Shown: positions 38,082 through 47,780, counted from the stretch's first letter. The stretch: 64,000 nucleotides of DNA from Prochlorococcus sp. AG-311-D23 (GCA_003284445.1 QBVH01000002.1:41848-105847), one strand, 5' to 3'. Made by a program: numbers and translations. Notes: a model not told the origin generated them from the letters alone.

Positions 38082-38216
38082 TTAAATTGATTTATTATTT
38101 TCTTTTTGAAAATTTTTTAATTTAATCAACCCTTCATAAGGGTCAAGTTTCTTTAACCTAATCATATCTTCATAAGGATCGGGAATACTCTGATAATTTT
38201 TTTTAGTTTTTCTCAT
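38082..38216 (-). CDS. 44-aa protein with a duplicated DPYE unit
   Basis: Minus strand, ATG at 38216 to TAA at 38084-38082. MRKTKKNYQSIPDPYEDMIR then LKKLDPYEGLIKLKNFQKEN, ending NKSI. DPYEDMIRLKK and DPYEGLIKLKN are tandem copies of an 11-residue unit. Both copies are present at DNA level (CTTCATAAGG/TTCATAAGGG on the plus strand). Basic and soluble-looking, no family recognised. It is downstream of the 58-aa gene on the same strand. Confidence 0.55.
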   Translation of the reverse strand: MRKTKKNYQSIPDPYEDMIRLKKLDPYEGLIKLKNFQKENNKSI

Positions 38217-38257
38217 TTCTTTTTCATTGATAAACAAGTGAATTCTATTTTCTTTAT

Positions 38258-38434
38258 TTATGCCGCAATATCAGACTTTAAATGCCTATCACGGCTTCCT
38301 TTAAACCACCTCATTTGATGAGTCATACGATGTCCATTAGGATATAAGTAATTAAGTTTTTCAATTGAGACAACCTTTTCATTTCTATTAACTATTTCTT
38401 GTGAATTATCATTATGATTTTGATTTGATTCCAT
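38258..38434 (-). CDS. 58-aa basic hypothetical protein
   Basis: From the internal ATG at 38434: MESNQNHNDNSQEIVNRNEK continues to a Tyr/His/Arg-rich C terminus (LYPNGHRMTHQMRWFKGSRD). A longer frame from 38527 adds a hydrophobic/Cys-containing stretch that is less protein-like. Possibly nucleic-acid binding given the basic tail, but that is a guess. It and the 44-aa gene may form a small operon. Confidence 0.45.
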   Translation of the reverse strand: MESNQNHNDNSQEIVNRNEKVVSIEKLNYLYPNGHRMTHQMRWFKGSRDRHLKSDIAA

Positions 38435-38597
38435 AATTAATAAGCTAGATAAGCTATTTAAAACATCTAATTTATGGATTGATGTCCATGTTGAACAAAG
38501 TGACGATTCCAAAACGAAATAGTCCAAAAAGAATATTTACTTTCTCAGATTATTTTTAAAATCAGTTGTTCATTCAAGTTGATATTTTAATGTATTT

Positions 38598-38627
38598 AAA
38601 AAAGCAGCTCAGTGAGCTGCTTTTTTA
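38598..38627. terminator. Bidirectional intrinsic terminator
   Basis: AAAAAAGCAGCTCAGTGAGCTGCTTTTTT: a perfect GCAGCTCA/TGAGCTGC stem with A-run before and T-run after, so it can act on both strands. It sits between the 90-aa membrane protein gene (minus strand) and the small genes at 38 kb. Confidence 0.9.
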
Positions 38628-38655
38628 AATAAAGTCAATTTTAATTGTTTGGAGC

Positions 38656-38928
38656 TTAAAAATACTTAAAAGGAAAAAATATCTTATCAGGTCCTGCAAG
38701 CATTACTGAAGCAGCAATAAGAGCAGTAACTACTTGAACACCAATAAATTGTTTTTGAAGGTACTTATAAGATCCTGTTTCAGAAAGCTCAACTGATGGT
38801 TCATTCTCAGGCAATCCATAATAATAAATTTGAGAGATCTGAAAAAAAATAACTAAACCAGCAATTGCAGCTAAAGGATTAAATCCACCAAATGTGATTG
38901 TAGAAAAAGGGATTGTTGAGTAAAGCAT
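38656..38928 (-). CDS. 90-aa hypothetical membrane protein
   Basis: Two hydrophobic segments, FNPLAAIAGLVIFFQISQIY and FIGVQVVTALIAASVMLAG, separated by a polar loop (YGLPENEPSVELSETGSYKY). No family recognised. The terminator follows 28 bp after the stop, which supports it being a real monocistronic gene. Confidence 0.6.
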   Translation of the reverse strand: MLYSTIPFSTITFGGFNPLAAIAGLVIFFQISQIYYYGLPENEPSVELSETGSYKYLQKQFIGVQVVTALIAASVMLAGPDKIFFPFKYF

Positions 38929-39089
38929 TAAAAAAGCATCGCTCTTAACTTCTAATCATTACAGCATCAATTTGAGGAAATGGTTTAATCGCTAATAGAC
39001 TGAAATCTAAAATTAATTAAAGTTCTCAACAACCATTAATCAAGAGGATGAAAATTTTGATAATGCTTAAAAAAACTTTCCAAAACTAA

Positions 39090-39338
39090 TTAATTGTTTT
39101 TGGGTCTGGCTTTTGTAACCCTGATAGCCCTACCCATCCATTCCACATCTTGAAGATCATCGATTGCTTTTTGTTCTTGAGCATCGTCGCCCATATCAAC
39201 AAAAGCGAAACCTCTTTTTCTCCCAGTCTCCCTTTCTAATGGCAGCTTGCAATTAGTGACTTCACCATAACTGCTAAACACACCAACAATATCATCAACC
39301 TCAGCATCAAACGAGAGATTCCCGATGTAAATAGTCAT
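39090..39338 (-). CDS. RRM-type RNA-binding protein
   Basis: 82-aa single RNA-recognition-motif protein like cyanobacterial Rbp proteins. RNP2 is IYIGNLSF (residues 3-10) and RNP1 is KRGFAFVDM. The domain fills the whole chain, ending TKARPKNN without the Gly-rich tail found in cold-inducible Rbps. Such proteins bind mRNA and have been linked to cold response and thylakoid mRNA localisation. It is monocistronic here, divergent from rpsU by about 195 bp. Confidence 0.92.
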   Translation of the reverse strand: MTIYIGNLSFDAEVDDIVGVFSSYGEVTNCKLPLERETGRKRGFAFVDMGDDAQEQKAIDDLQDVEWMGRAIRVTKARPKNN

Positions 39339-39532
39339 TGGATAACGGACCTATGAAGTAACAATGAATGGTCCGAAAAGGAAAAAACCTCAATAATTTG
39401 GCTAATAAGCAAAACTTGAAGAAAGCTATTTGGATAATTCAGGATATATTCTAGATCTTTTTACCCCAAAAAGGTCAAAACAAAAATTTGCTTTATCGTC
39501 CTGTAAAATATTTATAACATTTTTTTATTTTT

Positions 39533-39709
39533 TTGACTCAAGTAACTGTTGGAGAAAACGAAGGCATTGAATCAGCACTTCGCCGTTTTAAACGTCAAGT
39601 TTCCAAAGCCGGCATCTTTGGAGAGTTAAAGCGCCTCCGTCATCATGAAACACCTGTAGAAAAATATAAACGTAAACTCCAACAAAGACGTAGAAGCAGA
39701 AGAAGATAA
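39533..39709 (+). CDS. rpsU: 30S ribosomal protein S21
   Basis: 58-aa basic protein starting at a TTG (39533), too short to be found by an ordinary length cut-off. Residues: [20 protein letters not shown] then [20 protein letters not shown], ending in an Arg-rich tail ([11 protein letters not shown]). This is a full S21. There is no in-frame ATG upstream, and TTG starts are plausible for this low-G+C genome. It acts in 30S assembly and initiation. Confidence 0.93.
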   Translation: MTQVTVGENEGIESALRRFKRQVSKAGIFGELKRLRHHETPVEKYKRKLQQRRRSRRR

Positions 39710-39763
39710 AAAATCAAAGAAATTTTCAAACTCAAATTTCAAGCCTCGTATTAACTTGATCAA

Positions 39764-39988
39764 ATGGAAAGAGAAAACTGTTGGGTTTGGTTTAAAGGTT
39801 CACTTAAAGAAGGAGGAGCCTGGAAAGGTGGTTTTACCTACAAAAAAGATGAGAATCCAGGCGTTCTTATTAAAAACCCTGGTTATGTTCAATGTCGTGT
39901 TCCTGATTGGCGCATAATGACTACAGAGCCAGTTGATAAATACAAAGGACCCACAATACCTGAAAACTCAGTTTGGAAAATTTTATGA
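39764..39988 (+). CDS. 74-aa conserved hypothetical protein
   Basis: MERENCWVWFKGSLKEGGAW then KGGFTYKKDENPGVLIKNPG, and a Trp-rich C terminus (PDWRIMTTEPVDKYKG). No membrane or signal segment; one Cys pair. No domain recognised. It lies 54 bp after rpsU on the same strand and may share its transcript. Confidence 0.6.
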   Translation: MERENCWVWFKGSLKEGGAWKGGFTYKKDENPGVLIKNPGYVQCRVPDWRIMTTEPVDKYKGPTIPENSVWKIL

Positions 39989-40035
39989 ATTTAATAATTT
40001 TCTAAATAATTATTTTTACTTTGATTTCTTTATTC

Positions 40036-40548
40036 TTAATTAGCTTTAACGATAGGAGCTAAATACTTAACAACAGCTGGAGTGATTAATAAAACGGCTA
40101 TTAATCTAAATGCATGAATTGCTGCTACTGCAGCTCCCACTCCAAGTTCTGCTCCAACGAGGCTCATCCCGAGTGTTCCTCCAGGAGCAGATCCTAGTAA
40201 AGCTATTAAAGGATCAATGCCAAATAGACGAACTACTAAAAATCCAACTACAAGCCCAGTTAGAATTAAAGTTATCGTAATTAAGATGGCTGGCTTCCAA
40301 AGAGTTTCTAACTCTGCAAGAGTATCTCTATTAATACCAGTACCAATAACAGTCCCTACACCAATACCAAGCAAAGTTTTTGTACCTGCAGGCCATTGAG
40401 CAGGTTCGAATTGACCACTTATGCTTAAGCATCCTGCTGCCAAAATCGAGCCTAGAAGAGGTGCTGCAGGGATGCCGCTTAGAAGCATCAAACCTCCGAG
40501 AGCAGCTCCACTTAGAATGTATATGATCAAAGTCATCGGATGATTCAT
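40036..40548 (-). CDS. AbrB-duplication-family membrane protein
   Basis: 170-aa polytopic protein with about five hydrophobic helices. It matches the AbrB/Gneg_AbrB_dup membrane family once annotated as ammonia-monooxygenase-like. Motifs: GGLMLLSGIPAAPLLGSILA near the start, GSAPGGTLGMSLVGAELGVG, and AAIHAFRLIAVLLITPAVVK. Full-length members have two such halves (about 350 aa); this gene encodes only one. Substrate and direction of transport are unknown. It is monocistronic on the minus strand. Confidence 0.8.
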   Translation of the reverse strand: MNHPMTLIIYILSGAALGGLMLLSGIPAAPLLGSILAAGCLSISGQFEPAQWPAGTKTLLGIGVGTVIGTGINRDTLAELETLWKPAILITITLILTGLVVGFLVVRLFGIDPLIALLGSAPGGTLGMSLVGAELGVGAAVAAIHAFRLIAVLLITPAVVKYLAPIVKAN

Positions 40549-40838
40549 GATCCAAGCATTAAATCTATGTGGTCAGTCTGATCTATTTTTTGTTTTTTAA
40601 ACGAATTAGTCAATATCAATTGAAAAAGCCTCTCAAAAAACTTTGCCTTTCAATAAAATTATTAGATTACTCTATTCAAAAAACACGAAAAAGGCCTCTG
40701 CATCTAAGTTTTGAAAAGATTTGGAATGGAATTAAATTTTCTTCCTTTTAACTATTAATCTAATTTTCAATCAAAAAGGTCAACATATTGTTAGTGTTTA
40801 TCTCTAATTGATTATTTTAGTTATCAACAGATGTCGTG

Positions 40839-42452
40839 ATGAAAGCAAATTTGACTTCTGAATTAAAACTGATTGGGCCTAAATCAGAGGTTAAAATCTT
40901 GTATATCAGACTGCCTTGTAATCCTATTTTTCCAATTGGACCAATTTATTTAGCTGATCATGTTCATAAATGCTTTCCAAAGATTCAACAATTAATTCTA
41001 GATTTAGCTTCATTACCCATTTTAGATGTAGAAAGAATACTATTAAATAGTATAAAAAGTTTTAAACCTACGCTATTAGTTTTTTCATGGAGAGATATAC
41101 AAATTTATGCCCCTGTAGATGGAAGAGGAGGAAATCCATTACAAAACTCATTTGAAGTTTTTTATGCTCGCAATCCCCTCAAAAAAATTCGAGGTGCTTT
41201 AGGTGGTTTTCAACTATTAAAAAGTCATTATGGAGAAATATGGAGAAACCAAAGATTAGTTAAAAAGGGTTTAAAATGTGCAAAGAGATATAAACCAAAT
41301 GCTAATGTTATATTAGGCGGTGGTGCTGTCAGTGTTTTTTATAATCAATTAAAAAAGTCACTTCCTAAAGGTACTATTATATCACTTGGGGAAGGAGAAT
41401 TATTAATAGAAAAATTAATAAGAAAGGAATCAATTTCAGATGAAAGATGTTTCGTAGTTGGTGATTCTCCTAGAGAAAAACTAATTCATGAGAAACCAAA
41501 TAATCTAATCAAAACAGCATGTGATTATGCCTATATTCAATCTATCTGGCCTGAGTTTAAATGGTACTTAGATGGAGGGGATTTTTATATTGGAGTTCAA
41601 ACTAAAAGAGGTTGCCCTCACAACTGTTGTTATTGTATTTACACAGTAATTGAAGGTAAAAAAGTAAGAATTAATCCAGTCAGTGAGGTAATCAAAGAGA
41701 TCAAACAACTCTACAACCTTGGAGTTCGTGGCTTTTGGTTTACCGATGCTCAATTCATACCATCAAGAGGACACATTCAAAATGCTAAAGACATTCTTCA
41801 AGCTATTTACAATGAAGGATTACATGATATTCATTGGGCCGCTTACATTCGAGCAGACAATTTAGATGAAGAATTAGCTGAATTAATGGTTAAAACAGGC
41901 ATGAGTTATTTCGAAATTGGCATAACTTCTGGATCCCAAGAACTTGTAAGAAAGATGCGAATGGGGTACAACTTAAAAACAGTATTGAAAAATTGCGAAC
42001 TTTTAGCAAAAGCAGGTTTTAAAGCTCAGGTCTCGGTAAATTACTCATTCAATGTCATAGACGAACGTCCAGAAACAATAAGACAAACAGTTGCTTACCA
42101 TAGAGAATTAGAGAAAATTTTTGGCGCTGATATTGTTGAGCCTTCTATATTTTTTATTGGACTTCAACCTCATACGTTATTAGAAGAGTACGGCCTGAAA
42201 AAAGGTTTATTAAAACCTGGATATAACCCTATGAGTTTAATGCCTTGGACCGCGAGGAAACTCCTCTGGAATCCAGAGCCTATGGGCAAGGAATTTGGAA
42301 GAATTTGCTTGGAGGCTTTTGATACAAATCCAAGTGATTTCGGTAGAACAGTCATGAATTTATTAGAGAGAAATTATGGAATTTCATCTTTAAACGATGC
42401 ATTAACTGTGGAAGTTAAAAATCGTCCCGTTCTTGCGAAAAGTCTTCGTTGA
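40839..42452 (+). CDS. Cobalamin-binding radical SAM protein (BchE-like)
   Basis: 537-aa protein with a B12-binding-type N-terminal part followed by a radical SAM core. The cluster motif is RGCPHNCCYCIY (CxxxCxxC, about residue 261). After it come the TIM-barrel features FWFTDAQFIPSRGHIQNAKD, GISYFEIG-like GMSYFEIGITSGS and LLAKAGFKAQVSVNYSF. I chose ATG 40839; GTG 40836 adds one Met. Related cyanobacterial proteins are BchE, HpnP-type and unassigned B12 methylases. The reaction is unknown. It overlaps the convergent CPBP gene by 79 bp at the 3' end, which is large for this genome. Confidence 0.85.
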   Translation: MKANLTSELKLIGPKSEVKILYIRLPCNPIFPIGPIYLADHVHKCFPKIQQLILDLASLPILDVERILLNSIKSFKPTLLVFSWRDIQIYAPVDGRGGNPLQNSFEVFYARNPLKKIRGALGGFQLLKSHYGEIWRNQRLVKKGLKCAKRYKPNANVILGGGAVSVFYNQLKKSLPKGTIISLGEGELLIEKLIRKESISDERCFVVGDSPREKLIHEKPNNLIKTACDYAYIQSIWPEFKWYLDGGDFYIGVQTKRGCPHNCCYCIYTVIEGKKVRINPVSEVIKEIKQLYNLGVRGFWFTDAQFIPSRGHIQNAKDILQAIYNEGLHDIHWAAYIRADNLDEELAELMVKTGMSYFEIGITSGSQELVRKMRMGYNLKTVLKNCELLAKAGFKAQVSVNYSFNVIDERPETIRQTVAYHRELEKIFGADIVEPSIFFIGLQPHTLLEEYGLKKGLLKPGYNPMSLMPWTARKLLWNPEPMGKEFGRICLEAFDTNPSDFGRTVMNLLERNYGISSLNDALTVEVKNRPVLAKSLR

Positions 42453-43237
42453 AAAAACAAAGTAGCTAATAAAATTGTTATCCCAGTAACGCTCCCAATT
42501 GGATTCACCATATTTCTGCTTGGTCCCAATAAAAAATATGGAGTATCAATGGAAAAAACAACTATTCCCGAATCAAATAGATACCAAATACCAACTAATC
42601 CGCCATGCAAACCTATACACCCCCACAATGATCCTCTATCAATCGTTCGTCTTAAAGTTAAAACTAATCCAAAAAGAAATAAGCCAGTCAAGAAAGGAAT
42701 TAAAGCTAATAAACCAATATCAGATCTATAATGGGCAAGACTAAAAATTGTAGATTGCAAAATAATTCCTCTTCTCAATCCAAACATAAGGCTCATTTCC
42801 TCCATTAACCAACCTCGAAAAATTATCTCCTCAGCAAGCACAATGCCAACTATCAATAGTATTGCGTTTAAAAATTCAGTAAATTTTATATATCCAAGTC
42901 TATCAATCCAGCCGCATATAAAATAAAAAATAAACAAAATAAATATTAGAAAAACTGAAAAGATAAATCCACTTAAAAATATTTTTAATGCTTTAAATTT
43001 ATTGTTAGAGTCCAAACCAATTGATAGCCATAAATTATTAGTTTTCCATCTAATCCTTCCCCAACTTGGCAGAACTGCTAGAAACAATATAAAAGATATT
43101 ATGGTACCTATAATACTTAGGTTGTTGGAACTAACATCTCGATCGAAAAGGTAAAATAAACGACTAATAATCCATCCAGCTGGATATAAAAATAAAAATA
43201 GAGTAAAGGTTGGTATCCATTGCATCTTTTGACGCAA
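42374..43237 (-). CDS. CPBP-family intramembrane metalloprotease
   Basis: 287-aa polytopic membrane protein (CAAX protease/bacteriocin-processing, Abi family). Motif EEIIFRGWLMEEMS carries the paired Glu and Arg of motif 1. A downstream motif appears in LGIRRGIILQSTIFSLAHYR-like residues: FGLRRGIILQSTIFSLAHYR, with the conserved His. A late FxxH equivalent (GCIGLHGGLVGIWYL) is also present. At least seven membrane spans. Function in cyanobacteria is poorly known. Its 3' end overlaps the radical SAM gene. Confidence 0.82.
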   Translation of the reverse strand: MRQKMQWIPTFTLFLFLYPAGWIISRLFYLFDRDVSSNNLSIIGTIISFILFLAVLPSWGRIRWKTNNLWLSIGLDSNNKFKALKIFLSGFIFSVFLIFILFIFYFICGWIDRLGYIKFTEFLNAILLIVGIVLAEEIIFRGWLMEEMSLMFGLRRGIILQSTIFSLAHYRSDIGLLALIPFLTGLFLFGLVLTLRRTIDRGSLWGCIGLHGGLVGIWYLFDSGIVVFSIDTPYFLLGPSRNMVNPIGSVTGITILLATLFFQRRLFARTGRFLTSTVNASFKDEIP

Positions 43238-43269
43238 CCATCGATTCCAAAAACTTTTAATTGATGATT

Positions 43270-43581
43270 TCAGCTTTCTAGTTCTATTGTACTTGTCAAG
43301 CCTTTTGCCTTTAAAGATTCAGAGTAAAATTCAGCAGGTTCTAAGTCACAGGTAATAACAAGTCCAACGCCATTATTATGCGTTTCCAACATAATATTCA
43401 AAGCATCCTGTTCACTTAATTGTGGCACTACTTGTCTTAATGTATCTGCTACATAATCCATAGTATTAACAGGGTCATTATGAAGCAAAACCTTATATTT
43501 AGGAGATATTTTTCTAACTCGCTGAACTTCCCGATCGATAACAGCAGTATCTCCATCAGTTTGATTTGCAGAGTCAACCAT
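43270..43581 (-). CDS. clpS: ATP-dependent Clp protease adaptor ClpS
   Basis: 103-aa N-end-rule adaptor delivering substrates to ClpCP. The core is KYKVLLHNDPVNTMDYVADT and QVVPQLSEQDALNIMLETHN then NGVGLVITCDLEPAEFYSES. I chose the ATG at 43581 (MVDSANQTDG), as expected for picocyanobacterial ClpS. In-frame ATGs at 43641 and 43629 would give a start overlapping the dapL stop (ATGA); that extension has no ClpS character. It is downstream of dapL on the same strand. Confidence 0.9.
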   Translation of the reverse strand: MVDSANQTDGDTAVIDREVQRVRKISPKYKVLLHNDPVNTMDYVADTLRQVVPQLSEQDALNIMLETHNNGVGLVITCDLEPAEFYSESLKAKGLTSTIELES

Positions 43582-43637
43582 AATTAAACTGCCAAGATGA
43601 AAAGCACTTTTTAACAAGGAATTTACCATGGCATTAC

Positions 43638-44864
43638 TCATTTAAGTTTTACGATCCTTTGCATGGCTTTTTCGACATTTGCTCTGCTGTTGAAGGCAGA
43701 TAATCTAAAATAACCTTCTCCCGCCGCCCCAAATCCACTACCAGGTGTGCCAACAACATTTGCTTTTTCAAGTAAGAAATCGAAGAAATCCCATGAGCTC
43801 ATCTTTTTCGGTGTTTTTATCCATGCATAAGGGGCATTAATCGCGCCAAAAACTTCAAAGCCTGCATCAGTCAAATTTGCTTTAATTATTTGAGCGTTTT
43901 TCATATAAAAACTTACTAATTTTCTGATTTGTTTTTTTCCGTCTTTTGAGTAAACAGCTTCAGCTCCTCTCTGAACAACATAGCTTACACCGTTGAATTT
44001 CGTACTTTGTCGCCTATTCCATAAGGACCACAAATCAACTGTCTCCTTACCTGCTTTACCTTTTAAAGACTTGGGAATAACTGTAAATGCACATCTTGTT
44101 CCTGTGAATCCTGCATTTTTTGAAAAAGAGCGAAACTCAATTGCACAATCTCTAGATCCCTCAATTTCAAAAATCGAATGAGGAATCGATTCATCTTTAA
44201 TGAAAGCCTCGTATGCAGCATCAAAAAGAATCAAAGAATTATTTTCTTTTGCATATTTTACCCAAGCAACCAATTGTTCTTTAGTTGCTACTGCCCCAGT
44301 GGGATTATTAGGAAAACAAAGATAAATTAAATCATATTTTTCTTTTGGAATGGCTGCCTCAAATCCATTCTCTGAATTAATTGGGATGTAACTTAAACCT
44401 TTATATTCTCCTACTGAGTTAGCTCCTCCAGTCCTGCCTGTCATCACATTCGTGTCAACGTATACAGGATAAACAGGATCCGTTACGGCTATTTTATTTT
44501 CCTTCCCAAGAATATCCAAAATATTACTACTATCACATTTAGAGCCATCTGAAACAAAGATTTCTTCCGCTGAAATCTCACAACCACGAGATATATAATC
44601 ATTCTCAGAGATGATCTCGCGAAGCCATTGATACCCCTGCTCTGGGCCATATCCTCTAAAGCCATCTTCTGTTCCCATTTCCTCAATAGCCGCTTTCATT
44701 GCTTCACGACAAGCTAAAGGTAGAGGTTCAGTAACATCACCGATTCCAAGACGGATCAGATCAACATTAGGATTCTTAAAGCTAAATTCTTTAATTCTCC
44801 GAGAAATTTCTGGAAAAAGATAGCCTGCTTTTAATTTCAGGTAATCAGCATTAACTTGTACCAC
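43638..44864 (-). CDS. dapL: LL-diaminopimelate aminotransferase
   Basis: 408-aa PLP enzyme that makes LL-diaminopimelate directly from tetrahydrodipicolinate, the lysine route of cyanobacteria and plants. [34 protein letters not shown] and [16 protein letters not shown] are DapL-specific. The PLP lysine lies in [13 protein letters not shown], and [14 protein letters not shown] binds substrate carboxylate. The length matches Arabidopsis and Synechocystis DapL. It is immediately upstream of clpS, on the minus strand. Confidence 0.96.
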   Translation of the reverse strand: MVQVNADYLKLKAGYLFPEISRRIKEFSFKNPNVDLIRLGIGDVTEPLPLACREAMKAAIEEMGTEDGFRGYGPEQGYQWLREIISENDYISRGCEISAEEIFVSDGSKCDSSNILDILGKENKIAVTDPVYPVYVDTNVMTGRTGGANSVGEYKGLSYIPINSENGFEAAIPKEKYDLIYLCFPNNPTGAVATKEQLVAWVKYAKENNSLILFDAAYEAFIKDESIPHSIFEIEGSRDCAIEFRSFSKNAGFTGTRCAFTVIPKSLKGKAGKETVDLWSLWNRRQSTKFNGVSYVVQRGAEAVYSKDGKKQIRKLVSFYMKNAQIIKANLTDAGFEVFGAINAPYAWIKTPKKMSSWDFFDFLLEKANVVGTPGSGFGAAGEGYFRLSAFNSRANVEKAMQRIVKLK

Positions 44865-45254
44865 TTAAAAAATCGCCAAGATTTATTTTAAGGATAATCC
44901 CTTAAACACCTTTAATACTTCAAACATTGATGATTCCATAATTAAGAACTGATTCTTTAACAAGACCTCAGACTCAAAAAAATTAATCAAAAGTGATCCT
45001 GTGTTAATATTAACAAAGAACTAAGAAAAGGGTTTTAGCACCTATGTTCTTAATTAACGTCATTTTTTCTTAAAGGGACACCTAGATTAAACGTTGGCAA
45101 CCCCAGCGATTTCAACCGGATCATATTTAATTCCCATTCCGATAAGTATTCAAAAATCTCTTTAAGTTTGTTAGACGTTAAAAATTTCAAACAGTTCTAT
45201 TTGCAGTTTTTCTGCTAATCAATTTTTCATAGCTTAAAACGCTCAACATTGTAT
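44865..45254 (+). promoter_or_regulatory. Long leader region of rne
   Basis: About 390 bp without a gene between the divergent dapL and rne. It contains a 14-bp perfect palindrome TGTTAATATTAACA at 45002-45015. The rest of the 240 bp before the rne start has no credible protein frame. RNase E genes in other bacteria have long 5' UTRs that allow autoregulation by their own product; the same is likely here but not shown. Confidence 0.5.
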
Positions 45255-47177
45255 ATGCCCCAGCAAATTATTATTGCTGAGCATTTGCGAATTGCCGCTC
45301 TGCTCACTGATGAGAGAATAGATGAATTAATCGTAGCTCAAGGTAGCTACCAAATCGGAGATATTTTCTTAGGAACCGTTGAAAATGTTCTTCCAGGGAT
45401 AGATGCTGCTTTTGTCAATATTGGTGAAAGTGAAAAAAATGGCTTTATTCATGTAAATGATTTAGGTCCGCTTAGATTAAAAAAAGCAACTGCAGGAATA
45501 ACCGAGTTACTCGAACCAAGGCAAAAGGTTTTGGTTCAGGTGATGAAAGAACCCACTGGGTCAAAAGGACCTAGATTAACTGGGAACATAGCTCTTCCTG
45601 GTAGATATCTTGTACTCCAGCCTTATGGACAAGGTGTAAATATTTCGAGAAGAATAAGCACTGAAAGTGAAAAGAATCGACTTAGAGCATTGGGAGTACT
45701 AGTTAAGCCTCCAAGTACTGGACTTTTAATAAGAACAGAAGCAGAAGATATTTGCGAAGAATTTTTAATTGATGATCTTGAAAATCTTCTTAAACAATGG
45801 GAGCTTATTCAACAAGCATCAGAGAGTTGTAATCCGCCAATTCTTTTAAATAGAGATGAAGACTTTATTCATAGAATCCTTAGAGATCATACAGGTCAAA
45901 ACATTACTCAGATTGTTGTAGATAATACTGAAGCAATTGGTCGAGTTAAAAACTTCCTTGGCAAGGATAGTAAGGAATTAACAATAGAATTACATAGCGA
46001 TTCGGAGAATATATTAGAAAAATATAAAGTCATATCTTCAATTAATAATGCACTAAAGCCTAGAGTAGATCTACCTTCTGGTGGATATATAATAATAGAG
46101 CCAACAGAAGCTTTGACAGTAATTGATGTCAACTCAGGCTCATTCACACGATCTGCAAATTCCAGAGAAACCGTGTTATGGACTAATTGTGAAGCAGCTA
46201 TTGAGATAGCAAGACAATTAAAATTAAGGAATATTGGCGGGGTTATTATTATTGATTTTATTGATATGGATACAAAAAGAGATCAACTTCAATTATTAGA
46301 ACATTTCACATCTGCAATTAATGGAGACTCGGCTCGGCCACAAATAGCTTCACTTACAGAACTTGGACTTGTTGAGCTAACTAGAAAAAGACAAGGTCAA
46401 AATATATATGAATTATTTGGAAAGACTTCTCCTAATTCTCAAGGGCAAGGTTATCTTCCAAACATTACTGTCCAAGACATAAATCCAACGAGCCCATCTG
46501 AAGCTGGTGTAATAAATTCAACTTTACTCTCAGGTGAAGATGAACAATCTATACAAGAAAGTAATATCAAAAAAAAGCGTCTAAACAAAGTAATAGATAT
46601 AGAAACGAGCTTAATGAATGAAGAACACAAATTATCTACAGACAACTCAAAAGCCACCTCCACGGATACAATCCTAGAAGATATTCCTAAAGAGAATAAT
46701 AACAAAAGAAAAGAAGCAACAATAATAAATATAAATATGAATCAGAACGAAGAGATTGTATATAGTTTAATGGGATTAGATCCTATTTTACTTCTAGATA
46801 AACCTCCACTATCTGAAAACTATAAGGTTAATATAGTTAGGCCCGGGGAAGAGGAAGTGATAGAAGAGAAAAATAAATTATCCGAGGATAATCAACAAAT
46901 AATAGTTACTGATTCCATTAGCAAACATCAAAATAATAATAGGGATATTATTCGTCTTAATAACAAAAATAATCTTGAACAAAAATCAACCAATTCTGAC
47001 GAAAAAGAGAGTATTAAAGAAGAAAATACCAATGTAGATCTAGATCAAGAAACAAATGAATTAATTAATATTGATCATAATTCAATAGGCGAAAAGGATG
47101 AATCAACTTCAACCGAGTCAAAAGAAGTTAGTGAGGATCCAAGACGAAAACGTAGAAGGTCTTCTGCCTCTTCTTAA
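45255..47177 (+). CDS. rne: Ribonuclease E
   Basis: 640-aa endoribonuclease central to mRNA decay, from ATG 45255 (TTG 45249 adds two residues). S1 domain with [20 protein letters not shown]. The catalytic core is [20 protein letters not shown] and [20 protein letters not shown] (Mg2+ ligand Asp residues). The tail of about 230 residues is low complexity and ends [13 protein letters not shown], the Arg-rich motif reported to bind PNPase in cyanobacteria. The zinc-link motif CPxC expected after ELFGKT is SPNS here (Ser392-Ser395). It is followed 1 bp later by rnhB. Confidence 0.96.
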   Translation: MPQQIIIAEHLRIAALLTDERIDELIVAQGSYQIGDIFLGTVENVLPGIDAAFVNIGESEKNGFIHVNDLGPLRLKKATAGITELLEPRQKVLVQVMKEPTGSKGPRLTGNIALPGRYLVLQPYGQGVNISRRISTESEKNRLRALGVLVKPPSTGLLIRTEAEDICEEFLIDDLENLLKQWELIQQASESCNPPILLNRDEDFIHRILRDHTGQNITQIVVDNTEAIGRVKNFLGKDSKELTIELHSDSENILEKYKVISSINNALKPRVDLPSGGYIIIEPTEALTVIDVNSGSFTRSANSRETVLWTNCEAAIEIARQLKLRNIGGVIIIDFIDMDTKRDQLQLLEHFTSAINGDSARPQIASLTELGLVELTRKRQGQNIYELFGKTSPNSQGQGYLPNITVQDINPTSPSEAGVINSTLLSGEDEQSIQESNIKKKRLNKVIDIETSLMNEEHKLSTDNSKATSTDTILEDIPKENNNKRKEATIININMNQNEEIVYSLMGLDPILLLDKPPLSENYKVNIVRPGEEEVIEEKNKLSEDNQQIIVTDSISKHQNNNRDIIRLNNKNNLEQKSTNSDEKESIKEENTNVDLDQETNELINIDHNSIGEKDESTSTESKEVSEDPRRKRRRSSASS

Positions 47178-47178
47178 T

Positions 47179-47766
47179 ATGGCAGATAAAAAATTTCTTA
47201 TCGCTGGAGTTGATGAAGTAGGGAAAGGTTGTTTATTTGGCCCTGTTTACGCTGCAGCAGTTATTTTAAGCAAAGAGAATGAAACAAAGCTCTTAAGCCA
47301 AGGTCTGAAAGACAGTAAAAAATTAAGCCATCGACAAAGACATAGCTTAGTTCCTTTGATAAAAACAAACTCAATAGCTTGGACAATTGGCCAAGCTTCA
47401 GCAAGAGAAATAGACGTTGTCGGAATTCGAAATGCTACTGAGAAAGCAATGCTAAGAGCATTAGAAAAATTTTTATCTCCACCAGACTTAATTCTTGTAG
47501 ACGGAATTTTACCCATTCGCTTGTGGCCAGGGAAACAAAAGACACAAGTTAGAGGTGAGAGTCATTTCGCTTCAATTGCTGCTGCAAGTGTATTAGCGAA
47601 AGAAGCCAGGGATGAATTGATTAAACGACTAGCTCGCAAATATAATTGCTATGGACTAGAACAAAACAAGGGGTATGGAACTGAGATCCATAGAACAAAC
47701 TTAATCAAATCAGGCGCAACAAAACTCCACCGAAAAAGTTTTATCTCACGATTGGAAATAGATTGA
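47179..47766 (+). CDS. rnhB: Ribonuclease HII
   Basis: 195-aa enzyme removing ribonucleotides or RNA primers from RNA-DNA hybrids. Active-site segments: [20 protein letters not shown] (two acidic ligands), [10 protein letters not shown], and [21 protein letters not shown] chose ATG 47179, one base after the rne stop; a longer frame from 47098 would start inside rne. In most bacteria the second motif position is GRG; here it is GKG. Coupled to rne as in other cyanobacteria. Confidence 0.93.
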   Translation: MADKKFLIAGVDEVGKGCLFGPVYAAAVILSKENETKLLSQGLKDSKKLSHRQRHSLVPLIKTNSIAWTIGQASAREIDVVGIRNATEKAMLRALEKFLSPPDLILVDGILPIRLWPGKQKTQVRGESHFASIAAASVLAKEARDELIKRLARKYNCYGLEQNKGYGTEIHRTNLIKSGATKLHRKSFISRLEID

Positions 47767-47780
47767 TATTTATTTTATAA

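Noticed and set aside
40569-40751. 60-codon plus-strand frame after the AbrB-family gene
   Set aside because: GTG start, no ribosome site, Lys/Leu-rich composition typical of random AT-rich sequence.
47098-47178. Longer rnhB start
   Set aside because: It would begin inside rne in another frame; the ATG one base after the rne stop matches the family N terminus.
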